64,000 bases of DNA from a virus: the IMG/VR virus record IMGVR_UViG_3300032296_003307, positions 1-64,000 of that record; one strand, given 5' to 3'. Below the pieces are notes generated by a model. It was not told where the DNA came from, ran no database searches, and saw only the letters and a program-made list of their open reading frames with translations. Below are positions 16,590-24,044 of the stretch, one piece after another. A program made the translations under genes and the position numbers. Each line of letters opens with the position of its first letter. Within the stretch, counting starts at the first letter, position 1.

Positions 16590-17702
16590 ATGGACGCCTT
16601 AGATATATTTTTCAAAAAGTTCTCTTATAAATTCCCTAAAGGATACCCTGACATGAATAATGAACAGGATAGAGTATTATTGGTAAATTTATTAGAGCAA
16701 ATAGGATTCCCTACTTACAATACTATTATAGTGAAAGAATCAGCCCAAGACATTAAAAATGTTCTTATTGATGCCGGTTACAGTCCTGAAGATATCGTAA
16801 TCAAGAGCAGTAAACAAATACGTTTATTAACAAAAGGTAATGAACGTAAATCCACTATGGATAAACTTGTTCAAGATTTAGGTTATATTTATGACCCTAA
16901 TTTTAAAGGTTCTTCTTTAGGAGCTATTATAGCAGATGACGGAACAGCCATTATTGTTAAGCCAAAAGAAAAACAAGGTACTGGTTCTGCTGGTTTAGAT
17001 AATGAGCAAATGTTGGTTGATTCTATTAATCAATATACCGAAGAAGGTCCTATTAAAGTAGTATTTAAAGGAAGTAATAAAACTATTTCTTTTGATAATG
17101 TAACCAAAGCAAAATCAGTAGGAACAGCAACAGCAGGAAATAAAAAATCAGATGTAGCTCTATATTCTGGTGATAAAATAATTGGTAATCTTTCTCTTAA
17201 AAAGGCAAATGCCTCTATGTGGGAAAGTGCTGATAAAAGATACAAAGAATTAGTTAACAAACTTTCCGAAAAATTAATAAACAATCCCTTTCCTACTATT
17301 GGATTAAGAGAAACAGATAAAAAAGATATTTATCGTTTATATAATCCTAAAACAGGAACAGATTTAAGTGGAATTATTATTACAGATCTTCCGGACAATG
17401 AAAATGAATCAATTGTTTTTGGAACCGATGATCCTAAAGTTCAAGTAATTAAACATACATTCCAACCAAATGATTTTTCTTTCAATAATGGAGTTCTAAC
17501 AATTAATTCAGGCACTACATTTACTGATTTATCTGATATTGAAGGTACAGAATATGAACCTATTTTAGTTTTAAGACATGATGTTACTCGTACAGCAAGT
17601 AAAGGTTTAAGACCAATTGTTTACAATAAAAGCCATGGATACAGAGATGGTGAAATAAAAGGATCTCAAGCCGAGTTAACTTATGATCAAGCTATCTCTT
17701 AA
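16590..17702 (+). CDS. Possible restriction-endonuclease-fold protein
   Basis: A 370-residue protein without a Leu-x-Glu leader. Residues 180-225 read KKSDVALYSGDKIIGNLSLKKANASMWESADKRY. A conserved Asp followed about 10 residues later by S-L-K-K resembles the D...(S/E)xK core of PD-(D/E)XK nucleases, and the following helix fits that fold. The N-terminal part has repeated small alpha/beta elements. The assignment is tentative; it could also be a non-catalytic relative. It lies between two leader-type genes. Confidence 0.4.
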   Translation: MDALDIFFKKFSYKFPKGYPDMNNEQDRVLLVNLLEQIGFPTYNTIIVKESAQDIKNVLIDAGYSPEDIVIKSSKQIRLLTKGNERKSTMDKLVQDLGYIYDPNFKGSSLGAIIADDGTAIIVKPKEKQGTGSAGLDNEQMLVDSINQYTEEGPIKVVFKGSNKTISFDNVTKAKSVGTATAGNKKSDVALYSGDKIIGNLSLKKANASMWESADKRYKELVNKLSEKLINNPFPTIGLRETDKKDIYRLYNPKTGTDLSGIIITDLPDNENESIVFGTDDPKVQVIKHTFQPNDFSFNNGVLTINSGTTFTDLSDIEGTEYEPILVLRHDVTRTASKGLRPIVYNKSHGYRDGEIKGSQAELTYDQAIS

Positions 17703-17710
17703 TATTTATA
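17703..17710 (+). promoter_or_regulatory. TATTTATA box
   Basis: Located 3 nt before the ATG at 17714 and immediately after the previous stop codon. If it acts as a -10 element the transcript would be leaderless. Confidence 0.5.
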
Positions 17711-17713
17711 ACT

Positions 17714-18520
17714 ATGGATTTAAAAAAATTAATTAAAGAAGTATTAGAGGATAAAGATTGCTGCAAAGCAAAAAAACCTACTAAAGCGCCTATATTAAAC
17801 GAAAGCTTAGCTCCGCATGAGATATTGTCTGAGGGATTAAAATATCATATAGACAATAAAAAACCGCTTACCGAGCATGTTTACCGTGCTGGTTCAACTA
17901 ATTATTTCCATTTATGGGCTGAAGCCAGAGCACTATATTCTCGTGGTATTCTAGATTTTTCAGGTGATGATTTAGCAATTTTAACTGAAACCCATTTAGG
18001 TGAATTTGGTTACATAACTGAAATAGAAATAGGAGACAAAGTTAAAGCATCTAAAGAATATGGTGGATTATCAGGTGAGGTAGTAGATATTAGAGGTTCT
18101 TTTATTGTTGTTAAAACAAAAGAAGGAAATCAATCATATCATGAATCTGATTTAAAAGTATTAAACAAAGAAGCTAAAAAAGTTCCATTAGATTTTATAA
18201 TGGAAGAACTAGAAGAAGAATTAGACGAAGCTAAATCTAAACCAAAAAAGAAAAATCCCCCAATTGGAAAACCAATGCGTGGTGGTTCTAAAAAGTTTTA
18301 TGTTTATGTAAAAGCACCTGGTGGTAAAATTAAAAAAGTATCATTTGGTCAAGCAGGTATGTCTGCTAAAATTAATAACCCTGAAGCACGTAGAGCATTT
18401 GCTGCTAGACACGATTGTAAAAATAAAAAAGATAGAACAAAAGCATCTTATTGGTCTTGTCGTTTACCTCGTTATGCTAAATTATTAGGATTAAAGTCTA
18501 ATTTTTCAGGATTTTGGTAA
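17714..18520 (+). CDS. Leader protein with conserved phage basic C-terminal domain
   Basis: A 268-residue protein. Leader MDLKKLIKEVLED, then a CC pair, then ILNESLAPHEILSEGLKYHI with two [LIVM]xE sites. Residues 60-95 hold a conserved VYRAGSTNYFHLWAEARALY segment. The C-terminal 80 residues form a basic domain: KFYVYVKAPGGKIKKVSFG, then NPEARRAFAARHDCK and YWSCRLPRYAK. This C-terminal domain is widespread in T4-like marine phages, from memory, without known function. Capsid packaging is inferred from the leader. Confidence 0.5.
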   Translation: MDLKKLIKEVLEDKDCCKAKKPTKAPILNESLAPHEILSEGLKYHIDNKKPLTEHVYRAGSTNYFHLWAEARALYSRGILDFSGDDLAILTETHLGEFGYITEIEIGDKVKASKEYGGLSGEVVDIRGSFIVVKTKEGNQSYHESDLKVLNKEAKKVPLDFIMEELEEELDEAKSKPKKKNPPIGKPMRGGSKKFYVYVKAPGGKIKKVSFGQAGMSAKINNPEARRAFAARHDCKNKKDRTKASYWSCRLPRYAKLLGLKSNFSGFW

Positions 18521-18849
18521 TGATTAAATTTTCAAATATATTAAATGAGGTAAAAAAAGTTAAAGAAACTTTTGAAGAATTTGCTGGAATTAGAGGTAAA
18601 GGTGCTGCTAAAATAGCCGAAAATGCAGAAAAAAAAGGTGGTTTAGCACTTTTAACTTGGCACCATTTTAAGGTGAAAGCTCCCTACTACAAAAAAGCAA
18701 ATGAAGGTAAACTTGATTTAAAAGAAGCCGAAAAAGAATTTAAAGAAACATATAAAAAAATATCCTTAAACATGAGTCAAATCGAATTTCAAAGAGAGGT
18801 TGGTCGTTTAGAGGTTTTAGGTGAGCTTTTAATTAGAAATAAAAAGTGA
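18520..18849 (+). CDS. Small helical protein with ten-residue leader
   Basis: 109 residues from the ATG that overlaps the previous stop (TAATG); an upstream TTG at 18514 adds two residues and would spoil the leader, so I reject it. The protein starts MIKFSNILNE, an exact ten-residue leader. The rest is helical, with GAAKIAENAEKKGGLALLTWHHFKVKAPYY in the centre. Similar small proteins occur in other T4-like phages. Role unknown. Confidence 0.5.
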   Translation: MIKFSNILNEVKKVKETFEEFAGIRGKGAAKIAENAEKKGGLALLTWHHFKVKAPYYKKANEGKLDLKEAEKEFKETYKKISLNMSQIEFQREVGRLEVLGELLIRNKK

Positions 18850-19367
18850 TTAAATTATTAGATATATTAAGAGAAGCTAAACAAGCAGGTACTTTATATC
18901 ATTATACAACAATATTATCTTTACTTAAAATACTTGATAGTAATGTTCTAGGTGATGAAAGTCTTGGAAAATACGCTACAGTTTCTCTCACCAGAGATAA
19001 AAATTTTCATAAGAGAACTAGTATAATACCTACTGAATGTTGTATTGTTATAGATGGAGATAAACTTTCAAATAATTATAAGATTGTTCCTTACCAATGG
19101 AATGCAGCACATTTTAGTGGAAAAAAATCCACAGATACTGGAAAAATTGAGGACCAGATGGAAGAAGAAGTACAAGGTTCAATCAAAGGAGTTAGTAAAT
19201 ATATTAAAGAAATTATTATATATGAACTAGAACTTGATCCTTTACCATTTGATGATGATTTTACTTATGAGGCATCTAAAATAATTGATAAACCTAGTGA
19301 TGAAATAACAGCAAATGATATTATTGAATGGATTGAAAAAAAGGGATATAAAGTATCATTAGCATAA
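18846..19367 (+). CDS. ART-like protein with ten-residue leader, GTG start
   Basis: A 173-residue protein. The GTG start overlaps the previous TGA as GTGA, and gives MIKLLDILRE, an exact ten-residue leader, so this start is well supported. Residues 15-60 read TLYHYTTILSLLKIL, then LGKYATVSLTRDKNFH, which resembles the beginning of ADP-ribosyltransferase-type toxin domains (H-Y-T, then S-L-T-R). A late acidic IKEIIIYELELD segment could supply the catalytic Glu. It is the second ART-like protein of the block. Confidence 0.5.
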   Translation: MIKLLDILREAKQAGTLYHYTTILSLLKILDSNVLGDESLGKYATVSLTRDKNFHKRTSIIPTECCIVIDGDKLSNNYKIVPYQWNAAHFSGKKSTDTGKIEDQMEEEVQGSIKGVSKYIKEIIIYELELDPLPFDDDFTYEASKIIDKPSDEITANDIIEWIEKKGYKVSLA

Positions 19368-19378
19368 AATATATTAAC

Positions 19379-19648
19379 ATGATTAAATTATTAGAAGTAT
19401 TAAACGAATCTCCTCAAAGCAGCTATCCTCCCTACATGTATTCTCCTATTGGGTTTGGATGTCATGTATGTAAATATCATTACATAGAAGAAGGAAAACA
19501 TATGTGTTCCAACAAATACTATCAAGAATACATTTCAGAACAGTTTCCTGATTTAGAGGATCCTGCTGAATTAGTAGATAATGAAGGTAATCCGATTAAA
19601 GATCCTTCAAAATGGTGTTCAAATTGGTTTATGCCTAAAGGTAAATGA
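19379..19648 (+). CDS. Small Cys-rich protein with ten-residue leader
   Basis: An 89-residue protein that starts MIKLLEVLNE. It then has GCHVCKYHY, HMCSNKYY and a late KWCSNWF, so four cysteines that may bind zinc or an iron-sulphur centre. No known enzyme is recognised. The ATG at 19379 follows an AATATATTAAC sequence, a weak relative of the TATTTATA box. It overlaps the next gene by 4 nt (ATGA). Confidence 0.5.
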   Translation: MIKLLEVLNESPQSSYPPYMYSPIGFGCHVCKYHYIEEGKHMCSNKYYQEYISEQFPDLEDPAELVDNEGNPIKDPSKWCSNWFMPKGK

Positions 19649-19905
19649 GACCTTACATAGACTTAGAGGTTACAGATTCTTATATTATTCGTGAATTTAG
19701 CGAAAATATAGACCCTATAGAATTACTATGGCATCGTGATGATGAAAACAGAACAGTTGAAATAATTGGTGAAACAGATTGGAAATTACAATTAGATAAT
19801 CAATTACCAACCTCTATAAATCAACCCATATTTATACCAAAACACGAATGGCATCGTGTTATTAAAGGAACAGGAACACTAAAATTAAAAATATACAAAT
19901 CATGA
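19645..19905 (+). CDS. Small cupin-like protein
   Basis: An 86-residue protein. The core LLWHRDDENRTVEIIGETDWKLQLDNQLP and late IFIPKHEWHRVIKG carries His and Asp residues spaced like a metal-binding cupin barrel. It has no leader. A partial second copy lies at 20672. Such proteins are frequent in large phages, from memory; function unknown. It overlaps the next gene by 4 nt. Confidence 0.5.
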   Translation: MRPYIDLEVTDSYIIREFSENIDPIELLWHRDDENRTVEIIGETDWKLQLDNQLPTSINQPIFIPKHEWHRVIKGTGTLKLKIYKS

Positions 19906-20507
19906 TTTTAACAGAAGAGATATTATTACTTCAAAAAAGAGCAGGCATCATTACTGAGGCCGAATACAAACAAAAACTTTCAGAAGTTGATGTTGAAGAT
20001 GAAATGTTTGCTGCAATGAAATCTGTAGCCAATATGATAGATACAGGTGCAGATAAGGTAAAACCTTCAACAAAAGATGGTCAACTACAAGAGGTTGGTG
20101 CTTTAACTTTAGGTGCTTTAGTAACTGGTGCTCCTGGATTACTTTCTGTTTTGGGTAAAGGTGCTAATTTAATAGGAAAAGTATTTGGAAAAAATAAAAA
20201 CAAAGTTGGTGAATTTTTAAAGAAAAAAGGACATCAATTAGAAGAATATTATCTTGAATCAATTGGAGGTTGGCTAAAATCAGCTTATCCTTCAAAATAC
20301 AATGATCAAGATCCTTTAGACAAAACAACTCCTTTATATGATGCTGCCCATAAAATTTATGGATCTCTTTTAATAGGAGCAGCCCTAGTATCAGGATACG
20401 AAGCAGGACAAGCATCAGGAATAGTACAAAAAGGAGTTGAAGGAGGTTTAGCTCTTCTTAAAGGTAAAGAAGTAATTGATATTGCTCAAAAGATAGCTGC
20501 TGCTTAA
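19902..20507 (+). CDS. Leader protein with two hydrophobic segments
   Basis: A 201-residue protein. MILTEEILLLQKRAGIITEAEYKQKL carries Ile-x-Glu sites; its LQKRAGI resembles the WQKLAGI end of the scaffold. Hydrophobic, Gly-rich segments lie at about residues 63-95 (LTLGALVTGAPGLLSVLG) and 148-185 (YGSLLIGAALVSGYEAGQA). The polar region between them is helical. If packaged, it could insert into the membrane during DNA entry; that is inference from hydrophobicity. Confidence 0.5.
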   Translation: MILTEEILLLQKRAGIITEAEYKQKLSEVDVEDEMFAAMKSVANMIDTGADKVKPSTKDGQLQEVGALTLGALVTGAPGLLSVLGKGANLIGKVFGKNKNKVGEFLKKKGHQLEEYYLESIGGWLKSAYPSKYNDQDPLDKTTPLYDAAHKIYGSLLIGAALVSGYEAGQASGIVQKGVEGGLALLKGKEVIDIAQKIAAA

Positions 20508-20515
20508 CTTATAGA

Positions 20516-20527
20516 CCGATTCATAGC
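20516..20527 (+). repeat. 12-bp direct repeat, left copy
   Basis: CCGATTCATAGC, repeated exactly at 21074-21085. The pair brackets the endonuclease fragment, the cupin remnant and a small gene. Confidence 0.6.
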
Positions 20528-20544
20528 TTCTTATATATTTTATA

Positions 20545-20552
20545 TATTTATA
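20545..20552 (+). promoter_or_regulatory. TATTTATA box
   Basis: Located 10 nt before the ATG of the truncated GIY-YIG frame at 20563. Confidence 0.4.
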
Positions 20553-20562
20553 ATAAAATACA

Positions 20563-20661
20563 ATGATAGGAATCTATAAAATTACAAATCCTGAAGGTAA
20601 AATTTATATTGGTTTATCTAAAAATATTGAAAAACGTTTTAAAAATCATAAAAATTTATAA
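20563..20661 (+). pseudogene. Truncated GIY-YIG endonuclease
   Basis: Thirty-two codons encode the complete GIY-YIG start (MIGIYKITNPEGKIYIGLSK, then NIEKRFKNHKNL) and then stop. Homing endonucleases with this start are usually over 150 residues, so the catalytic helix and DNA-binding parts are missing. The break point is followed within 11 nt by cupin-like coding sequence, which indicates deletion after insertion. Confidence 0.65.
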
Positions 20662-20671
20662 TTTAATAAAA

Positions 20672-20809
20672 ATAACTATTTTAGAAGGAGATGGATGGTA
20701 TTTTCAAAGAGACAATGAATTACCTTTTGAACTTAAAGAAGGAGTTGACATATTTATACCAAGATTAGAATGGCACCGTGTTATTAAAATAAAAAGAAAA
20801 CTAAAATAA
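20672..20809 (+). pseudogene. 5'-truncated second copy of the cupin-like gene
   Basis: The frame reads ITILEGDGWYFQRDNELP, then IFIPRLEWHRVIK, clearly related to the gene at 19645 (WKLQLDNQLP, IFIPKHEWHRVIK). The first 30 or so residues with the WHRD motif are absent. Its frame continues upstream only into the endonuclease fragment in another frame. It is probably non-functional. Confidence 0.6.
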
Positions 20810-20819
20810 AAATAGAAAA

Positions 20820-21059
20820 ATGAAATACTCAGAATTAAAACAAATTATTAAAGAAGAAATCCAAAAAGTTTTAAAAGAAAATTCTATAAAAAAGGATATT
20901 AATTATGATGAAGAATATCAAAAAATTCGACAAGAAATAATGGATGATTGGGGTTTAGTAGATGATGATATGGATGATGAAGAAAATGAGAATGATGTTA
21001 ACAGGGAGGCTGATGAAATTTTTTATGAAAAATTTGGAATAAACTTTTCAGATTTATAA
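20820..21059 (+). CDS. Small acidic protein with leader
   Basis: A 79-residue protein. MKYSELKQIIKEEIQKVLKENS has two Ile/Leu-x-Glu sites. The rest is very acidic (a run of Asp, Met and Glu around residues 45-60). No family is recognised. It is the last gene before a terminator. Confidence 0.45.
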   Translation: MKYSELKQIIKEEIQKVLKENSIKKDINYDEEYQKIRQEIMDDWGLVDDDMDDEENENDVNREADEIFYEKFGINFSDL

Positions 21060-21073
21060 ATAATATTTACAGG

Positions 21074-21085
21074 CCGATTCATAGC
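21074..21085 (+). repeat. 12-bp direct repeat, right copy
   Basis: Exact second copy of CCGATTCATAGC, 558 bp from the first. Confidence 0.6.
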
Positions 21086-21119
21086 CGGTCGCCCTTAATG
21101 GGATAAAATTATGATAGCT

Positions 21120-21148
21120 GTGGCATCTCCAAAAAAGATGCCACTTTT
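21120..21148 (+). terminator. Intrinsic terminator
   Basis: Perfect 9-bp stem GTGGCATCT / AGATGCCAC (21120-21128, 21136-21144), 7-nt A-rich loop, then TTTTAA. Lies in the 145-nt gap after the small acidic gene; the rest of the gap holds only the 12-bp repeat and the next TATTTATA box. Confidence 0.75.
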
Positions 21149-21186
21149 AATTTAAAAACAGGTGGTGGTCTGATGGGGTTTTCATA

Positions 21187-21194
21187 TATTTATA
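21187..21194 (+). promoter_or_regulatory. TATTTATA box
   Basis: Located 10 nt before the ATG at 21205. Confidence 0.5.
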
Positions 21195-21204
21195 ATAGAA
21201 TAAT

Positions 21205-21846
21205 ATGATTAGTATATATATTTTAGAAAAAAATAATATTCCTTTTTATGTAGGAAAATCAAAAGATCCTATAAGAAGAAAACATAGACATAGACAAATA
21301 TATGGAGATGATATTGTTTTTTATGTAATAGATAAAGTAGAAGAAAATAATTGGAAATTCTGGGAATGTTATTGGATAGAACAATTTAGGCAATGGGGAT
21401 TTAATTTAACTAATAAAAACAAGGGTGGAGGAGGGCCTACAAAATGGACAGATATTCAAAAAGAAAATATTAATCCCTCTCGAATTAATGAAATAAAAAA
21501 TAATAAAGATAGAGGAATAAAAATTAGTAAAACTTTAAAAGAAAGAAACCATTCTCAATATTATACACAAGAGGTTAAAAATAAAATTAGCATAAAAAAT
21601 CAAAAACCAAGACCATTTACTAAAAAACACATTGAAAATATGGGTATAGCTAAACGAAAACAAGCCACTCCTGTACTACAGTACGATTTAGAAGGTAATT
21701 TTATTAAAGAATGGGAAAGTAAAGGACAAGCCGCCCTTTGGATAAAAGAACAAACAGGTAAAACAAGTAATTTGGTTTCTCAAATAAAAGATTGTATATT
21801 AGGGAGACAAAAAACCGCTTTTGGATATAAATGGAAATATAAATAA
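21205..21846 (+). CDS. GIY-YIG homing endonuclease with NUMOD1-type tail
   Basis: A 213-residue protein. SIYILEKNNIPFYVGKSKDPIRRKHRH is the GIY-YIG core at residues 3-30, with the catalytic E in FWECYWIEQF near residue 53. Residues 115-150 are Lys-rich helices with modular DNA-binding features, and the end (VLQYDLEGNFIKEWESKGQAA, then GYKWKY) matches the NUMOD1 pattern. It is a free-standing mobile endonuclease, with its own box and preceded by a terminator. It lacks the capsid leader. Confidence 0.8.
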   Translation: MISIYILEKNNIPFYVGKSKDPIRRKHRHRQIYGDDIVFYVIDKVEENNWKFWECYWIEQFRQWGFNLTNKNKGGGGPTKWTDIQKENINPSRINEIKNNKDRGIKISKTLKERNHSQYYTQEVKNKISIKNQKPRPFTKKHIENMGIAKRKQATPVLQYDLEGNFIKEWESKGQAALWIKEQTGKTSNLVSQIKDCILGRQKTAFGYKWKYK

Positions 21847-21854
21847 TAAATAAT

Positions 21855-23213
21855 ATGGATAAATATAATAAAAAAATTGTAATTGTTGGAAGTGGAGTAG
21901 CGGGAGCTAACGCTGCCACTAAATTAGTAGACAATGGATACCCCGGTCATCTGATAACAATGATTGATATGGGTAATGATCCTTATGAGCGTAAACCTGA
22001 AGAAGTAATGACAGGTTGGCTAGGTAGTGGAGGGTGGAGCGACGGCAAATTAACTTACCATACAGCAATTGGAGGTCAATTATCTAAATATGTTGGTGAA
22101 AAAAAAGCAATGGAATTAATGGATGAAGTCATTAATAACTTCAAACGTTTTCACCCTAAACCAGAGGAAGTACAATGTTCAAATCCAGAGGAAGAACCAG
22201 AATTTATTAAACCATATTTCGGATTAAGACTGTTTCCTGTTTGGCACGTAGGAACTGATTACCTACATGAAATTGGAAAAAATTGGTATGATTATTTAGT
22301 TTCTAAAGGTGTAGAATTTATTTGGAATGAAAGAGTATTTAAAGTTGATTTTGAGTCTCATTTAGTATATCGTACTGTTGATGGAAAAGAAGGTCATTAT
22401 GCTTTAGAATACGACCAACTTATTTTTGGAGTAGGTAAATCAGGTATTGACTTTGCTCAATCAATCCAAGATGAATATCAATTAGAAACAGAACCAAAAT
22501 CAGTTCAAATTGGAGTTAGATTTGAAGCACCACAACACCATTTTCAAAAATTAATTGACATTTCTTATGATTTTAAATTGTATCGTAAATTTGAAGATAA
22601 AGGTGTTTCATTACGTTCGTTCTGTACTAACAACAATGCTGCTTATGTTGCTGTAGAGGAAACTTATGGTGATTTGTCTTATAATGGCCATGCTAAAAAA
22701 GATCCAAAATATAGAAACGATATGACTAATTTTGGTATTTTGATGGAAATCAATGGAATTAATAATCCTTTTGAATGGTCACGTAATGTTGTAAATAAAC
22801 TACAATTTGGAGGTAGAGGTTTGTATTATTCTCCCTCTCGTACTCCTTCTAAAACATCTGAAGGTGAAGAAGTTAATGCTTTCCAAATTGATTTTTTACA
22901 TGGTGTAAAAGAAGTTATGGGTGAATATTGGAATTATATAGAGGATTTTATTGAGGATATGAAAAAAGTATTCCCAACACTTAAAGATGATTGGGGAGTT
23001 TATATTCCTGAGGTAAAATATCTTTCACCTGAACCCCTAGTTTATCCAAGTGATTTAGCTCTAATTGATTACCCAGATGTTCATTTTGTTGGTGATGCTT
23101 TATCAGCAAGAGGAATTACAGTAGCCGGAAGTCAGGGAATATTATCTGTTTCTAAACTAATTAAAAAAGAGGATGCGTGGGATAATATCCATGGTGATAT
23201 AGTTCATTGGTAA
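21855..23213 (+). CDS. FAD-dependent oxidoreductase-like protein
   Basis: A 452-residue protein. The N-terminus has a dinucleotide-binding motif (IVIVGSGVAGANAA, residues 7-20). A GSGGWSDGKL segment follows near residue 55 and the C-terminal VHFVGDALSARGITVAGSQG provides the second FAD contact, as in NAD(FAD)-utilising dehydrogenases of the HI0933-like type. It is intact and of full length. Substrate cannot be told. Such a flavoprotein is an unusual phage cargo and may alter host metabolism or RNA/protein modification. It has no leader, so it probably acts in the infected cell. Confidence 0.7.
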   Translation: MDKYNKKIVIVGSGVAGANAATKLVDNGYPGHLITMIDMGNDPYERKPEEVMTGWLGSGGWSDGKLTYHTAIGGQLSKYVGEKKAMELMDEVINNFKRFHPKPEEVQCSNPEEEPEFIKPYFGLRLFPVWHVGTDYLHEIGKNWYDYLVSKGVEFIWNERVFKVDFESHLVYRTVDGKEGHYALEYDQLIFGVGKSGIDFAQSIQDEYQLETEPKSVQIGVRFEAPQHHFQKLIDISYDFKLYRKFEDKGVSLRSFCTNNNAAYVAVEETYGDLSYNGHAKKDPKYRNDMTNFGILMEINGINNPFEWSRNVVNKLQFGGRGLYYSPSRTPSKTSEGEEVNAFQIDFLHGVKEVMGEYWNYIEDFIEDMKKVFPTLKDDWGVYIPEVKYLSPEPLVYPSDLALIDYPDVHFVGDALSARGITVAGSQGILSVSKLIKKEDAWDNIHGDIVHW

Positions 23214-23216
23214 AAT

Positions 23217-23247
23217 TTGGCTTTTTAAAATAAATTTATTATATTAC
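23217..23247 (+). promoter_or_regulatory. Putative TTG-N20-TAnATT promoter
   Basis: TTG at 23217-23219, 20 nt, then TATATTAC at 23240-23247, just upstream of the ATG at 23252. Same spacing as the sites at 2861 and 62575. Confidence 0.4.
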
Positions 23248-23251
23248 AGTT

Positions 23252-23500
23252 ATGAATACGAAATACGAACCAAGTAAACGACTGAAAAAAGCAGATGGTA
23301 CTATTGCTTATGTTTGGGATGGTAAACTACATAATTGGGAAGGTCCTGCTTTAATTCCTGAAGGCAACGAACGTAAAAGAGAATATTATATTCATGGTAT
23401 TCAATATACTGAAGATGGTTGGAAAGAAGCAAGACGTAATCGTGAGGGATTACCATGGTTTAAAAATCCATCAATTACAAATTCAAGAACAGCTGGTTAA
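23252..23500 (+). CDS. Small protein of unknown function
   Basis: An 82-residue protein with an AYVWDGKLHNWEGPALIPEG segment and EYYIHGIQYTEDGW, a short W.G.A..YY.nG beta-repeat pattern seen in phage and bacterial proteins. No signal peptide, leader or catalytic motif. It is 2 nt from the following kinase gene. Confidence 0.45.
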   Translation: MNTKYEPSKRLKKADGTIAYVWDGKLHNWEGPALIPEGNERKREYYIHGIQYTEDGWKEARRNREGLPWFKNPSITNSRTAG

Positions 23501-23502
23501 TT

Positions 23503-24033
23503 ATGAAAATAGGATTATGTGGAACAATGAGTGTAGGTAAAACTACATTAGTAAATGCTTTAAAGCAATTACCTGAATTTGCAGATTATAATTTTGCAAC
23601 TGAACGTTCAAAGTATTTACGTGATTTAGGTATTCCATTGAATACTGATTCGACATTAAAAGGTCAAGTTATATTTTTGGCAGAAAGAGCTGCTGAATTA
23701 ATGAATGAAAATATCATTACTGATAGAACAGTTATTGATGTTATGGCTTTTACTAAAGTAGCTCAATCAATTAATTACTATGAGGCAGAAACTTTTTGTG
23801 ATTTAGCTAAAAATCTACTTCATGAATATGATTATATATTTTATGTATCTCCTGATGGTGTTGAAATGGAAGATAATGGAGTAAGAGAAATTGACTTGAA
23901 ATACAGAGAGCTTATTGATAATATTATTCAATTAAATTTAGAAAAATATAAACTTCGTATTAAAAACCTTGCTGAAATATCAGGAACAACTGAAGAACGG
24001 ATTGAAAAAATTAAAGAGACAATTTTTGGTTGA
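23503..24033 (+). CDS. P-loop ATPase/kinase, NadR- or deoxynucleoside-kinase-like
   Basis: A 176-residue protein. Walker A is GTMSVGKTT at residues 7-15, followed by a RSKYLRDLG element and an ITDRTVIDVMAF motif near residue 72 (D-R as in nucleoside kinases). A C-terminal Arg/Lys helix may be the lid. This organisation fits the NadR-type ribosylnicotinamide kinase or AAA-type nucleotide kinases. No leader is present. Substrate uncertain. Confidence 0.6.
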   Translation: MKIGLCGTMSVGKTTLVNALKQLPEFADYNFATERSKYLRDLGIPLNTDSTLKGQVIFLAERAAELMNENIITDRTVIDVMAFTKVAQSINYYEAETFCDLAKNLLHEYDYIFYVSPDGVEMEDNGVREIDLKYRELIDNIIQLNLEKYKLRIKNLAEISGTTEERIEKIKETIFG

Positions 24034-24041
24034 TATTTATA
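24034..24041 (+). promoter_or_regulatory. TATTTATA box
   Basis: Located 3 nt before the ATG at 24045, just after the previous stop. Confidence 0.5.
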
Positions 24042-24044
24042 ATC

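Noticed and set aside
19829-19840. TATTTATA within the cupin-like gene and its remnant (also near 20753)
   Set aside because: Both encode the conserved Ile-Phe-Ile-Pro stretch and have no start codon just downstream, so they are coding coincidences.
21061-21204. Structured gap considered for a tRNA or small RNA
   Set aside because: No cloverleaf or anticodon arm can be drawn; a terminator and one repeat explain the visible structure.
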